From contig NZ_CP126740.1 in NCBI RefSeq assembly GCF_030246925.1, forward strand, positions 620,001-684,000: 64,000 bases of DNA, given 5' to 3'. Below, piece by piece: positions 9,706 to 22,594 of this stretch. Source of the stretch: Microbacterium sp. zg-Y625 (GTDB taxonomy: Bacteria; Actinomycetota; Actinomycetes; Actinomycetales; Microbacteriaceae). Position 1 is the first letter of the stretch. Every line of letters starts with the position of its first letter. The notes under the pieces are model-generated. The model had not been told where the DNA came from. It made no database searches and saw nothing but the letters and a program-made list of their open reading frames with translations. The translations under genes were made by a program, and so were the position numbers.

Positions 9706-10193
9706 CCGCCCTCATCGAGACCGTCGACACCGCCGACGGCCCCTTCACGATCGTCGCCGACAGCGAAGGCCGCGTGCTCTCTTCGGGCTGGACCGCCGAT
9801 GCCGAGGCGATGATGGCCCGTATCCACCCCGCGCTGCGCCCGGAGACGGTGCGAGAGGGGGCGACGGATGCCGCGGGGGCCGTCCTGGCCTACTACGCCG
9901 GCGACCTGCACGCGATCGACCGGGTGACCGTCGTGCAGCAGGGCACGGCGCTGCAGCGGGCGGGCTGGGATGCCCTGCGCCGCATCGAGCCCGGACAGCC
10001 GCTGACGTACACCGCCTTCGCCGCGGCGATGGGTCAGCCGGCGGCCGTGCGCGCCGCCGCGTCGATCTGCGCCCGCAACGCGCCGGCCCTCTTCGTCCCC
10101 TGCCATCGCGTGCTGCGCGCGGACGGCAGTCTCGGGGGGTTCGCGTGGGGTCTTCACATCAAGCGGGCGCTCCTGGTGCACGAGTCCGCCTGA
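9702..10193 (+). CDS. ogt: Methylated-DNA-protein cysteine methyltransferase
   Basis: The 163-residue protein removes O6-alkyl groups from guanine onto its own cysteine. The active site [20 protein letters not shown] places the acceptor at Cys134, and the HTH region [20 protein letters not shown] precedes it. Length is normal for the one-domain Ogt/MGMT family. ATGA overlap with ada-alkA means translational coupling, so sensor, glycosylase and methyltransferase form one alkylation-repair operon. Confidence 0.94.
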   Translation: MTALIETVDTADGPFTIVADSEGRVLSSGWTADAEAMMARIHPALRPETVREGATDAAGAVLAYYAGDLHAIDRVTVVQQGTALQRAGWDALRRIEPGQPLTYTAFAAAMGQPAAVRAAASICARNAPALFVPCHRVLRADGSLGGFAWGLHIKRALLVHESA

Positions 10194-10201
10194 ACCGGGT
10201 G

Positions 10202-10231
10202 TTGCGTTCAGCGAATTCACAGGGATAGTCT
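10202..10231 (+). promoter_or_regulatory. Candidate promoter for leader ORF and ABC exporter
   Basis: TTGCGT (10202-10207), an 18-bp spacer, and TAGTCT (10226-10231), ahead of a ~400-base transcribed leader. The region from 10194 to 10630 holds this promoter, a 25-codon ORF and two small hairpins before the exporter. Confidence 0.45.
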
Positions 10232-10281
10232 GGGGGGCTGTCGCCATCCGTGGCAGCAATCCACATCCCCAGGAGGACGCC

Positions 10282-10359
10282 ATGTACCAGGCCGCCGTCA
10301 CCGCGAAGCCCATCGTGCGCCTCCTCGTCCCCGCCGGTCGCCGACCGGTGGCCGGGTAG
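10282..10359 (+). CDS. 25-residue leader peptide upstream of the ABC exporter
   Basis: ATG 10282 follows AGGAGGACGCC, the strongest Shine-Dalgarno sequence in this region, and the frame stops at TAG 10357. The peptide is basic, with RLLVPAGRRP near its end. A perfect 6-bp hairpin (10334-10348) lies within its last codons. A second, perfect 7-bp hairpin (10410-10426) follows 50 bases later. Short translated leaders before drug exporters often work by ribosome stalling; that is an inference here. No homologue is recognised. Confidence 0.5.
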   Translation: MYQAAVTAKPIVRLLVPAGRRPVAG

Positions 10360-10409
10360 GCACCGGACTCCGGCGACGTCTTCGTCCCGCCGAGGCGTGC
10401 GCGCCGTCG

Positions 10410-10426
10410 TCACCACGGAGTGGTGA
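10410..10426 (+). promoter_or_regulatory. Perfect 7-bp hairpin in exporter leader
   Basis: TCACCAC-GGA-GTGGTGA. It lies between the leader ORF and the exporter start at 10631. No U-run follows, so it is not a classical terminator, but it could be part of an attenuator together with the hairpin at 10334-10348. Confidence 0.4.
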
Positions 10427-10630
10427 GAGCCGCCCGCAACCCCGGCATCCGCGCCTCAGTCCGCAGCCCTCCGCGCCCAGGCCCGCGCCGGTGAAAGCCC
10501 AAGCCCGCGAAGCCGACGGCACCGAGCCGCCGAGCGCCGAGCCGATGCGACCCGCCGGCGTCGCCGCCCCGCCACCCCGCCGCCCCGGCACCCCTCCGCC
10601 CCGCGCATCCGACCAACCCCTCGAAGGACC

Positions 10631-12438
10631 ATGTCTTCCTCGCCTCAGAGACTCTCCACCCCCCGCGCGCTCGCGCGCCTGATCCCGTTCGTGAAACCCG
10701 TGATGCCGCGCCTCATCGGCGGCGTCATCGCCGCGTTCGGCGCTGCCCTGGTCAGCCTGCTCATCCCGCTCGTCCTCGAAGCCGCCGTCGACGGCCCCAT
10801 CGCGACCGGTGACATCCCGCTCATCGTCTGGGCGGCGGCGGGCGTGCTGGTGCTCGGTGTGCTCGAGGCGTTCTTCGTCTGGCTCCGGCGCGCGTTCGTG
10901 CTGAGCCCCGCCACCCGCGTCGAGTACGAGATCCGTCAGCAGTTCTACCGTCGGCTGCAGCGGCTGCCGGTGTCGTTCCACGACCGCTGGCAGTCCGGTC
11001 AGCTGCTCAGCCGCATGATGCAGGACATCAACCTGATCCGCCGGTGGCTGGCGTTCGGGTCGATCCTGCTGCTGGTGAACGTGCTCACGATCATCATCGG
11101 CGCGTTCTTCCTGTTCCGCTGGCACTGGGCGCTGGGCGTCACGTTCCTCGTGGTCTCGATCCCGCTGTGGTTCTTCGGCTTCCGATTCGAGCGCACCTAT
11201 GGCGTGCTGGCACGGCAGAGCCAGGACCAGGCCGGAGACCTCGCCACGTCGGTGGAAGAGAGCGTGCACGGCATCCGCGTGCTCAAGGCCTTCGGCCGCG
11301 GCAAGCACGCGCTGCAGAAGTTCACCGCCCAGGTGCAGACGCTGCGCACCACCGAGCTGCGCAAGGCGCGCGAAGTGGGCGTGCTGTGGTTCTGGCTCGA
11401 GGTCGTGCCGATGGTGGCGTTCGCGGTGTGCCTGCTCATCGGCATCTGGCTCGCCAGCCAGGATCAGCTCACCGTCGGCGAGCTGTTCGCGTTCTTCGCG
11501 ATGGCGACGGCGCTGCGGTGGCCGCTGGAGTCGCTCGGCTTCCTCTTCGCCTTCCTCGTCGACGCCCGCACGGCCACCGACCGCGTGTTCGAGGTGCTCG
11601 ATGAGACCAACGACATCGTCGACCCGGTGAACCCGAAGACGATCGCCCAGCCCCGCGGCGAGCTGGCCTTCCGCGGCGTGCACTTCCGGTATCAGGATGC
11701 CCGTCCCGACGAGCGCGACCTGATCGACGGCATCGACCTCGTGCTGCAGCCGGGGGAGACGATGGCGCTCGTCGGGCTCACCGGCTCCGGCAAGACGACC
11801 CTCACCACCCTCCCCGCGCGCCTTTACGACGTCACTCAGGGCGCGGTGGAGCTGGACGGCGTCGACGTGCGCGATCTCACGCTCGAGGAGCTGCGCCGGC
11901 ACGTCGCGATGGCGTTCGAGGATGCCACGCTGTTCTCCTCGTCGGTGCGCGAGAACGTGCTGCTCGGCCGCGACGACCTGCGCCCGGACAGCCCGGAGGC
12001 CGACGCCGTCCTGGCGGAATCCCTCGCCATCGCGCAGGCGCAGTTCGTGCACGAGCTGCCCGACGGAGTCGACACGCTGGTCGGCGAGGAGGGGCTGAGC
12101 CTGTCTGGTGGTCAGCGTCAGCGCCTGGCCCTGGCGCGTGCCGTTGCCGCGCGTCCGGCCGTGCTGGTGCTGGACGACCCGCTGTCGGCGCTCGACGTCG
12201 ACACCGAGGCCCTCGTCGAGGCGGCGCTGCGGCGTGTGCTGGCGACCACCACGGCGCTCATCGTGGCGCACCGTCCATCGACGGTCGCGATGGCAGACCG
12301 GGTGGCGGTGCTCGAGGCCGGTCGCGTCACCGCGGTCGGCACCCACAGCGAGCTGCTGCGCACGAGTGAGCACTACCGATACGTCATCTCGAGCTTCGAA
12401 GCCGAGGAACGCACCCAGCGCGAGACGGAGGTGAACCT

Positions 12439-12442
<4 letters not shown>
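10631..12442 (+). CDS. Heterodimeric ABC exporter subunit with degenerate catalytic site
   Basis: The 603-residue half-transporter has an N-terminal six-helix exporter domain (~30-310) and an ATPase domain. Walker [10 protein letters not shown] is near 381, signature LSGGQ near 490, and the H-loop IVAHRPST is present. Walker B reads LVLDDP, with Asp in place of the catalytic Glu, so this subunit contributes the non-hydrolytic site of a heterodimer. The start ATG has GAAGGA upstream. The stop overlaps the partner gene by four bases. Substrate unknown; multidrug or peptide export is usual for the family. Confidence 0.9.
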
Positions 12443-16531
<4,089 letters not shown>

Positions 16532-16546
16532 CCCGCGCGCCGACCG

Positions 16547-16613
16547 TGAAACGAATACGGGCGGCCGAGACGATGGGTATCACCCACTGTCTCGGCCGCC
16601 CGTATTCGTCTCA
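16547..16613. repeat. 67-bp palindromic element, copy 1
   Basis: The 25-base arms (16547-16571 and 16589-16613) pair with one mismatch, the inner 20 bp perfectly. The 17-base loop contains a further TGGGT/ACCCA pairing. It lies between the convergent ends of icd and the acetyltransferase and could terminate both. It shares arm length, loop length and much of its sequence with the element at 26852-26918. Confidence 0.9.
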
Positions 16614-16621
16614 GCGTCGAA

Positions 16622-16669
16622 GGGCGCGGCGCAGGGCGCGGCGCGGGGCGCGGCGCGGGGCGCGGCGCG
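16622..16669. repeat. Four tandem copies of a 12-bp GC-only unit
   Basis: [12 protein letters not shown] is repeated four times head to tail directly beside the 67-bp palindrome, within the 3' gap of the acetyltransferase gene. It contains no A or T except one A. Likely a slippage-derived microsatellite. Confidence 0.8.
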
Positions 16670-16681
16670 GGGCGGATGCCG

Positions 16682-17134
16682 CTACAGGCGGACCTCGGCG
16701 ACGACCTCGCCGTACTCGGTCTCGCCGACGGGCGTGAAGCCCACGCGGGTGAAGAAGGTCTCGGGGCCGCCTTCGCCGGCTTCGTAGATGACGTTGACGT
16801 GGTCCATGCCGCGCGAGCGCGCCTCTTCGAGCAGCTGCTCGACGGCGAAGCGCCCGACGCCGCGGCCCTGGTCGTCGGCATCCACGTTGATGCGCCACAG
16901 CACGGAGCGGAAGTGCTCCTGCGGCGCCTCGGGATCGAAGTTCGCACTCACGAAGCCGACGACCTCGTCGCCGTCCATGACGACCCGCTGCCACGAGGTG
17001 GCGGGGTTCACGACGGTCGCGGCGATCGCGTAGCTCTCGGGGGCGAGGAAGCGCTCCTGCCCCGGCTTGAGCGACATGTTGTTCACCGCGACGATCGTCG
17101 ATGCCGACAGTTCCACCACATGCAGCTCAGCCAT
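16682..17134 (-). CDS. GNAT-family N-acetyltransferase
   Basis: The 150-residue protein has the acetyl-CoA binding motif in RINVDADDQGRGVGRFAVEQLL (Q/R-x-x-G-x-G/A) near residues 85-106 and the C-terminal FFTRVGFTPVGE. The substrate is not predictable. ATG 17134 is selected over the GTG two codons upstream because a -10 box lies exactly six bases before it. Monocistronic, convergent with icd. Confidence 0.88.
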   Translation of the reverse strand: MAELHVVELSASTIVAVNNMSLKPGQERFLAPESYAIAATVVNPATSWQRVVMDGDEVVGFVSANFDPEAPQEHFRSVLWRINVDADDQGRGVGRFAVEQLLEEARSRGMDHVNVIYEAGEGGPETFFTRVGFTPVGETEYGEVVAEVRL

Positions 17135-17140
17135 GACCAC

Positions 17141-17146
17141 AGGTTA
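17141..17146 (-). promoter_or_regulatory. -10 element of a leaderless acetyltransferase promoter
   Basis: Minus-strand TAACCT, six bases, ATG 17134. Confidence 0.45.
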
Positions 17147-17196
17147 TCGGGGTTTGCCGCACCGACGCACATGCGCCCGAAAGCGTCACACGCCGT

Positions 17197-18183
17197 TCAC
17201 GACGTCGACGCGGGCGCACCGTGCTTCTCGGCCAGGAACGCCGCCTGCGCGTACCACTGGTGGGCCTCGCCGCCCTCATGCTGGTTGTGCGTGTACACCT
17301 CGATGCGCTTGTCGCCGGGGTAGTGGTTGAACGCGGCGTAGACCGTCGACGGCGGGCAGACCGGGTCCATGAGCGCGACGGAGAAGAGGGCGGATGCCGT
17401 CGCGCGCCGGGCGAAGTTGACCCCGTCGAAGTACGACAGCGTCTCGAAGACGCGTTCGTCGGCGCCGCGGTGCACGGAGAGGTAGCGCACGATCTCCTGG
17501 TACGGGTCGCTGTCGGTGAGCCCGACCGCGCGCTCGAAATGGCAGAGGAACGGCACGTCCGGCAGGGCGGCGACGAGGCCGTCGCACAGTCCCGCGGCGG
17601 CGAGCGTCATGCCCCCGCCCTGGCTGCCCCCGGCGACCGACACGCGCGCCGGGTCGACCTCGGCGAAGGTGCGCACCGCGTCGACGGCGCGCACGGCGTC
17701 GGTGAACACGCGCCGGTAGTAGTACGTCTCGGGCGAGTCGATGCCGCGCGTCATGAACCCGTTGGCGGCGGGCCCAGAGCCGTGCGGGTCGGGGGTGTCC
17801 CCGCCCGATCCCCACGCCGATCCCTGGCCTCGGGTGTCCATGAACAGGTGCGCGTACCCGGCGGCCGCCCATGTGCTCCGCTCCCCGGGAAGCCCCCGGC
17901 CGCCGCCGTAGCCGTTGTACTCCACGACGGCGGGGAGGGGCTGGGTCGCGCCTCGGGGCAGGGTCAGCCACGCGCGCACCGGCTCGCCGTCGTAGCCCGG
18001 GAACGTGACGTCGTGCACGTCGAACACCGTGAAGGGGGTGTCCACCCGGCGCCGGGTCACCTCGCCCCCGGCAGCGCGTGCGGCCGCGAGGGTGCGGGTC
18101 CAGAACTCGTCGAAGTCGTGTGGTTCGCGGACGTCGGGTCGATATGCGGCGAGCTCGGCCGCGGGCAGGTCGAAACGGGGCAC
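17197..18183 (-). CDS. CE7 acetyl xylan esterase / cephalosporin-C deacetylase
   Basis: The 328-residue alpha/beta hydrolase matches the CE7 family. It opens with MPRFDLPAAELAAYRPD and continues with DFDEFW, the oxyanion-region EYNGYGGG, the RGQGSAWG strand, nucleophile elbow GGSQGG, acid Asp in VALMDPVCPP and a catalytic His in HNQHEGG. CE7 enzymes remove acetyl groups from xylo-oligosaccharides and related esters. There is no signal peptide, so it acts on imported substrates. Start: GTG 18183 gives the family N-terminus and lies seven bases after a -10 box; GTG 18192 would overlap that box. Confidence 0.9.
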   Translation of the reverse strand: MPRFDLPAAELAAYRPDVREPHDFDEFWTRTLAAARAAGGEVTRRRVDTPFTVFDVHDVTFPGYDGEPVRAWLTLPRGATQPLPAVVEYNGYGGGRGLPGERSTWAAAGYAHLFMDTRGQGSAWGSGGDTPDPHGSGPAANGFMTRGIDSPETYYYRRVFTDAVRAVDAVRTFAEVDPARVSVAGGSQGGGMTLAAAGLCDGLVAALPDVPFLCHFERAVGLTDSDPYQEIVRYLSVHRGADERVFETLSYFDGVNFARRATASALFSVALMDPVCPPSTVYAAFNHYPGDKRIEVYTHNQHEGGEAHQWYAQAAFLAEKHGAPASTS

Positions 18184-18190
18184 GATCGCC

Positions 18191-18196
18191 ACCCTA
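18191..18196 (-). promoter_or_regulatory. -10 element of a leaderless esterase promoter
   Basis: Minus-strand TAGGGT followed by seven bases and GTG 18183. It decides between two GTG starts. Confidence 0.4.
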
Positions 18197-18211
18197 GGGG
18201 GCGGCGGGCGC

Positions 18212-19702
18212 TCAGTAGTGGATCGACACCTCGACGCCCGGGGCGGCCCAGTCGTAGAGCTGGGCTGCGCGCCATTCCGGCATCCCGACGCAGCCGTGGC
18301 TGCTGGGACGACCCCAGTTGCTGTGCCAGTACACGCCGTGGAACGCCTGACCGCCGTTGAAGTACATCATCCACTTCACGTCGGGCTGCACGTAGGGACC
18401 GAGGTCCTCGCCGTTCGGGCCGCGATACGTGCCGTACAGCGTCTGCATGGGGTACATGCTCTGGATCGTGTACTCACCGGGGTAGGTGGGTGCACCCTGC
18501 TTGCCGGTGGAGACCGACCAGGAGTCCACGGCGGCGCCGTTCTCCCAGAGGGTGACCCGCTGTGCGGAGAGATTGACGTCGATGGTCCGGGTCAGCGCGG
18601 TCGTCTGGAACTCGGTCTCGACGACCGGCAGCGCGTAGGAGGCGTTGCCGGTGGCCAGCTGGTCGGCGAAGCCGGCGGCGATTCCGTCGGTGGACTCCAG
18701 CGCCCGGCCGGTGTGGCCGGCCTGGATGTCCCAGAGCGCCTCGCCGGCGGTGTTGGTGATGACGGTGGCGTCGACCGCCTCGCGCGCGACGAGGCCGGGG
18801 AGGGTGTCGACCATCGGCTGGATCGCGGCGGCATCCGCTTCGAACGTGACCTCGCCGTTCTCGCCCGTCGAAAGGGTCAGCCAGGATGCCAGCGCGGCCC
18901 GGTCGATCGGCACGGTGCGCTCCTCGCCGATGTAGAAGCCTGCGGAGTCGAGCATCGCGTTGAGCGTGTCGACACCGGCCTGCGCCTCTTCGGTGGTGGT
19001 GTGCGCGGGAAGGGTCGAGCGGCCCGGGTCGTCGAGGGTGACGGAGCTCGCGCCGTCGTCGAAGGCCTGCTGCAGCGCCGCTTCGACGGCCGTCGGGTCG
19101 ATGCCCTCACCGTCGATCGCGGGGGTCAGCACGTAGGTCTGCGATGCCGCGTCGAAGGCGACCGTGGCATCGGTCGGCGCGGTGTACAGCGCGGGGGCAG
19201 CGTCGCGCAGCACCTCTGCCGTCTGCTCGGCGTCGATGGTGACCGTGGCGGGCACCGGGTCGCCGAACCACTGGGTGACGTTCCACATCGGGCGCTCGGC
19301 GAAGGCGGCTTCGGCCAGCGCCTGTCCGTCGACACTCGCGCCCAGGTCGGCGGCGGTGACGGTCGCGCCTGTCTCCAGCACGATCTCGGTGCTGCCGAGG
19401 CGCTCGGTGACCACGTCGCCGGCGGCGCCGGGCGTGAGCCACCCCACCGGGACACCGGCCACGGAGGTGCCGGGGGCGACCAGCATCAGTGACGCGGCAG
19501 CCGCGCCGAGGGTGACGAGGGCCGCCGGCACACCGATCCACAGGCCCAGTCGGCGGCGCTTCGGAGCCGGTTCGGCGGGGGCCCAGCGCACGTCGGTGCC
19601 GTCGGTGCGGTCACCACCGGCATCCAGGGCGACGGTCGTCGCATCATCGGCAGCAGCGTCGTTCGAACTGTCGGCATCTGGCCTGGTGACCACGTCCGTC
19701 AC
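18212..19702 (-). CDS. Membrane-anchored L,D-transpeptidase (YkuD) with peptidoglycan-binding domain
   Basis: The 496-residue protein has an acidic cytosolic N-terminus, basic PAPKRRR, one membrane segment (~50-75), a long extracytoplasmic region of the PG_binding_4 type, and a C-terminal YkuD domain. The catalytic signature is complete: HGVYWHSNWGRPSSHGCVGM, with Cys in SHGC. It would form 3-3 crosslinks or attach groups to peptidoglycan outside the membrane. GTG 19702 follows GGGGGGTGG and is preferred over start codons further upstream, which would add over 100 unrelated residues. Divergent from the nagB region. Confidence 0.9.
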   Translation of the reverse strand: MTDVVTRPDADSSNDAAADDATTVALDAGGDRTDGTDVRWAPAEPAPKRRRLGLWIGVPAALVTLGAAAASLMLVAPGTSVAGVPVGWLTPGAAGDVVTERLGSTEIVLETGATVTAADLGASVDGQALAEAAFAERPMWNVTQWFGDPVPATVTIDAEQTAEVLRDAAPALYTAPTDATVAFDAASQTYVLTPAIDGEGIDPTAVEAALQQAFDDGASSVTLDDPGRSTLPAHTTTEEAQAGVDTLNAMLDSAGFYIGEERTVPIDRAALASWLTLSTGENGEVTFEADAAAIQPMVDTLPGLVAREAVDATVITNTAGEALWDIQAGHTGRALESTDGIAAGFADQLATGNASYALPVVETEFQTTALTRTIDVNLSAQRVTLWENGAAVDSWSVSTGKQGAPTYPGEYTIQSMYPMQTLYGTYRGPNGEDLGPYVQPDVKWMMYFNGGQAFHGVYWHSNWGRPSSHGCVGMPEWRAAQLYDWAAPGVEVSIHY

Positions 19703-19759
19703 ATTCCACCCCCCGGTCGTGTGAGTCGATACGTCCTCCCCATGATAATCGACGCCTGA

Positions 19760-19972
19760 CACGCCGGACGCAACGGAACGGTCACGGTACAGAAGCCGGC
19801 CGACCCCGTGCGCGGGGAACTGGTTCGTCGGGCGCGGGAGTCGCCGTTCCTGCGCACGGTGCGGTTGGATGGTCGTGTCGCTCTGCTTCCCGCCGGGTCG
19901 CCGACGGCCGCCGTCGGCGCGGCACTGGTCGGCGCGGCATCCACCGCTGAGGAGATAACCGTCCATGGCTGA
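19760..19972 (+). pseudogene. Probable C-terminal remnant of a ROK-family gene before nagB
   Basis: An in-frame stretch of 70 codons without an ATG runs from a stop at 19757-19759 to TGA 19970-19972, overlapping the nagB start. The translation reads coding-like, with VRGELVRRARESPFLRTVRL, then LPAGSPTAAVGAALVGAAS. This resembles the end of ROK sugar kinases and NagC-type regulators, where a DP-less helix is followed by the terminal G-A-A helix. ROK genes commonly sit beside nagA/nagB. The remainder would have been lost upstream, where the L,D-transpeptidase begins. A GTG at 19808 could alternatively start a 54-residue protein. The resemblance is by eye only. Confidence 0.45.
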
Positions 19973-20744
19973 GATCGTGATCGTTCCGACCGCCGCCGAT
20001 GCCGGCACCCTGGTCGCGGAGGAGATCCTCGCCCTCGTGCGCCGCACCCCCGACGCCGTGCTCGGGCTCGCCACCGGCTCGACCCCGCTGCCGGTCTACG
20101 AGGCGCTGCGCGCTCGTCAGGGCGAGGTGGACCTCTCGCAGGTGCGCGGATTCGCGCTGGACGAGTACGTCGGCATCGACCCTGCGCACCCCGAGAGCTA
20201 CCGCAACGTCATCACGCGCGAGGTCGTCGAGCCGCTCGGGCTGGATCCCGCGCGCGTGCGCGTGCCGAACGGGTCGCTCGAAGGCATCGAGCACGCCGGC
20301 GACGACTACGAGCGCGCCATCGCCGAGGCGGGCGGGGTCGACCTGCAGATCCTCGGGATCGGCACCGACGGGCACATCGGCTTCAACGAGCCGGGGTCGT
20401 CCTTCGCCTCCCGCACCCGCGTGAAGACCCTCACCGCGCAGACGCGCGCCGACAACGCGCGGTTCTTCGACGCCGTGGACGACGTGCCGATGCACTGCAT
20501 CACACAGGGGCTCGGCACCATCCTGTCGGCCCGCCACCTCGTGCTGCTGGCGTTCGGCGAGGGCAAGGCCGCCGCCGTCGCCGGTGCGGTCGAGGGGCCG
20601 GTGACCGCCTCGCTCCCCGGGTCGGCCATCCAGCTGCACCCGCACGCGACGGTCGTCGTGGACGAGGCTGCGGCATCGCAGCTGAAACGGGCGGACTACT
20701 ACCGCTACACGTGGGAGAACAAGCCCGCCTGGCAGGGGCTCTGA
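19965..20744 (+). CDS. nagB: Glucosamine-6-phosphate deaminase
   Basis: The 259-residue enzyme isomerises and deaminates GlcN-6-P to fructose-6-P. Family motifs are all present: LGLATGSTPLPVYEAL, FALDEYVGIDPAHPESY, ILGIGTDGHIGFNEPGSSF and the catalytic-loop H and E around HIGFNEP. Length is normal for the bacterial monomeric form. GAGGAG lies ten bases upstream of the ATG. Its pathway partner nagA is 2 kb away on the other strand, so the two are regulated separately. Confidence 0.95.
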   Translation: MAEIVIVPTAADAGTLVAEEILALVRRTPDAVLGLATGSTPLPVYEALRARQGEVDLSQVRGFALDEYVGIDPAHPESYRNVITREVVEPLGLDPARVRVPNGSLEGIEHAGDDYERAIAEAGGVDLQILGIGTDGHIGFNEPGSSFASRTRVKTLTAQTRADNARFFDAVDDVPMHCITQGLGTILSARHLVLLAFGEGKAAAVAGAVEGPVTASLPGSAIQLHPHATVVVDEAAASQLKRADYYRYTWENKPAWQGL

Positions 20745-20766
20745 CCGCTCGGCGCGGTCCGCGCGC

Positions 20767-22152
20767 TCAGACGGCGAAGACCTTGCCGGGATTGAGGATG
20801 CCGAGCGGGTCGAACACGCGGGCGACGTCCCGCTGCAGCTGCCACTGATCGTCGCCGAGCTCGTCGGCCAGCCAGCGGCGCTTGAGCACCCCGATGCCGT
20901 GCTCGCCGGTCAACGTGCCGCCCAGGCGCAGCGCTGCCCGGAACAGGTCGCCGGCGGCATCCCAGACCGCCGCAGGCACCTCGGTGCCCTGGAACACGAA
21001 GTTCGGATGCAGGTTGCCGTCGCCGGCGTGCGCCACCGTGGGGATCACCATGCCGTGGTCGCGCTCGACGCGCGCGATCTCGTCGAACATCGCCGGCAGG
21101 GCGCTGCGGGGCACCGAGACGTCCTCGATGAGGGTCGTGCCGAGCGTCTCCATGGCGGGATGCATCGCGCGGCGCACCGCCAGCAGCCGCTCGCCCTCGG
21201 CTTCGTCGGCGGCGAGGGCCACGGTGCCTCCCGCTGCCCGCAGCACGTCGGCGATGCCCTCGGCCTCGACGGCGGCGGCGGGACCGTCGGTCTGGATCGT
21301 GAGCTGCGCGGCACCGGGGGTGGGCGGTGGCAGCCGCAGCAGCCGGTGCACGGCCTCGAGGCTGACGGCATCCATCAGCTCCATGATCGCCGGCTGGATG
21401 CCGGAGGCGGTCACCGCGGCCGAGGCCACAGCGGCCGAGCGGACGTCGGGGAACGTGGCCGCGAGGGTGCGCGTGGCCCCGGGCACGAGGCGGCGGAGCT
21501 TCAGCGTGGCACCCACGACGACGCCGAGCGTCCCCTCGGAGCCGATCATGAGCGCGGTGAGGTCGAGACCGGTGACGCCCTTGACGCTGCGGTGGCCGAG
21601 CCGCAGCAGCCGGCCGTCCGCGAGCACGACGTCCAGGCCCAGCACGGCATCGCGCACGACGCCGTACTTCGCGCACAGGAGGCCACCGGCGCCGGTGGCG
21701 ATGTTGCCGCCCACCGTGGAGATCTCTCGGCTGGCGGGGTCGGGGGCCCACCACAGCCCGTGCGGGGCGAGCGCCGCGTTCAGCTCGGCGTTGATGATGC
21801 CGGGCTCCACCACGGCCAGCAGGTCGTCGGGACGCACCTCGAGGATGCGGTCCATGCCGCGCACCGACAGGGCGATCTCGCCCGCGCCGGCGTTCGCGCC
21901 GCCGGCCAGGCCCGTGCCGGCGCCGCGGGTGACGACGGGTGTGCGGGTCGCGGTCGCGATGCGGAGGGTCTGCTGCACGTCGGCGACGGATGCCGCGTGC
22001 ACCACGGCCAGGGGGGCGCCGGCGGACGCGTGGCCGGATTTGTCGGCACGGACGGCTTCCAGCGCCTCGGGCGCGGTGTCGACCCGGCTGCCCAGCGCCT
22101 CGCGCAGCAGGGCGACCACGTCGGTCGCTGTCGGCTGCGGCACCGTGCTCAC
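20767..22152 (-). CDS. GlcD-like FAD-binding oxidase (D-lactate/glycolate type)
   Basis: The 461-residue protein is a VAO/PCMH flavoprotein. The FAD-binding half includes VVTRGAGTGLAGGANA and STVGGNIATGAGGLLCAKYG, and the C-terminal FAD-oxidase cap has TVAHAGDGNLHPNF and LTGEHGIGVLKR, whose His residues are conserved in GlcD/Dld enzymes. It oxidises a 2-hydroxy acid to the oxo acid; substrate not fixed by sequence. GTG 22152 is used because it overlaps the stop of the upstream membrane gene by four bases. Confidence 0.88.
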   Translation of the reverse strand: MSTVPQPTATDVVALLREALGSRVDTAPEALEAVRADKSGHASAGAPLAVVHAASVADVQQTLRIATATRTPVVTRGAGTGLAGGANAGAGEIALSVRGMDRILEVRPDDLLAVVEPGIINAELNAALAPHGLWWAPDPASREISTVGGNIATGAGGLLCAKYGVVRDAVLGLDVVLADGRLLRLGHRSVKGVTGLDLTALMIGSEGTLGVVVGATLKLRRLVPGATRTLAATFPDVRSAAVASAAVTASGIQPAIMELMDAVSLEAVHRLLRLPPPTPGAAQLTIQTDGPAAAVEAEGIADVLRAAGGTVALAADEAEGERLLAVRRAMHPAMETLGTTLIEDVSVPRSALPAMFDEIARVERDHGMVIPTVAHAGDGNLHPNFVFQGTEVPAAVWDAAGDLFRAALRLGGTLTGEHGIGVLKRRWLADELGDDQWQLQRDVARVFDPLGILNPGKVFAV

Positions 22153-22550
22153 GCCAGGCGGCGCCGGCCGGAGATGACGCCGACGGCCACGGCGATCACG
22201 GCGAAGCCGAGTCCGACCCAGGCGTGGCCGAGCGCCCACCAGGCGATCGTCGCGGCCGCGTAGACCAGCAGCTCGACGAGGGCACGCACGAACGGGTGCA
22301 CCGCGAGCACGGCGCGGGGGGAGACGAACAGCGCCCACAGCAGGATCGCGACGATGGGGGTGCCGATCCCCGCGACGAGGTTCCACGGGAACTCCCACGC
22401 CACGAAGCCCCAGTAGGCGAGGGTCGAGAACGCGAACACGCCGCAGACCGCCGAGAACACGTCCACCGCGGTGAGCGCGCGGCTGGTGCCGGGCTGCGGC
22501 GGCTGCGGTTCGGCGGGCTTCGCGGGGCGCACGGAGGGGAGGTCGGACAT
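22149..22550 (-). CDS. YrdB/DUF2568-like small membrane protein
   Basis: The 133-residue protein has a Pro-rich cytosolic start and four hydrophobic segments, with the WALFVSPRAVLAV region typical of the DUF2568 family. Function unknown. It is translationally coupled (GTGA overlap) to the GlcD-like oxidase. A leaderless -10 box precedes the ATG. Confidence 0.75.
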   Translation of the reverse strand: MSDLPSVRPAKPAEPQPPQPGTSRALTAVDVFSAVCGVFAFSTLAYWGFVAWEFPWNLVAGIGTPIVAILLWALFVSPRAVLAVHPFVRALVELLVYAAATIAWWALGHAWVGLGFAVIAVAVGVISGRRRLA

Positions 22551-22556
22551 GACCTC

Positions 22557-22562
22557 AGTCTA
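22557..22562 (-). promoter_or_regulatory. -10 element of a leaderless promoter for the DUF2568-oxidase pair
   Basis: Minus-strand TAGACT, six bases, ATG 22550. An imperfect hairpin at 22566-22588 (CCGGCGCGGG/CCCGCCGG) just upstream may terminate nagA. Confidence 0.5.
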
Positions 22563-22594
22563 GGTCCGGCGCGGGAGGAGCCCGCCGGTGGTCG

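Noticed and set aside
16622..16669. Coding repeat (basic Arg/Ala-rich peptide)
   Set aside because: The frames across it have no start with a ribosome site. The GC-only tandem unit is better explained as intergenic slippage.
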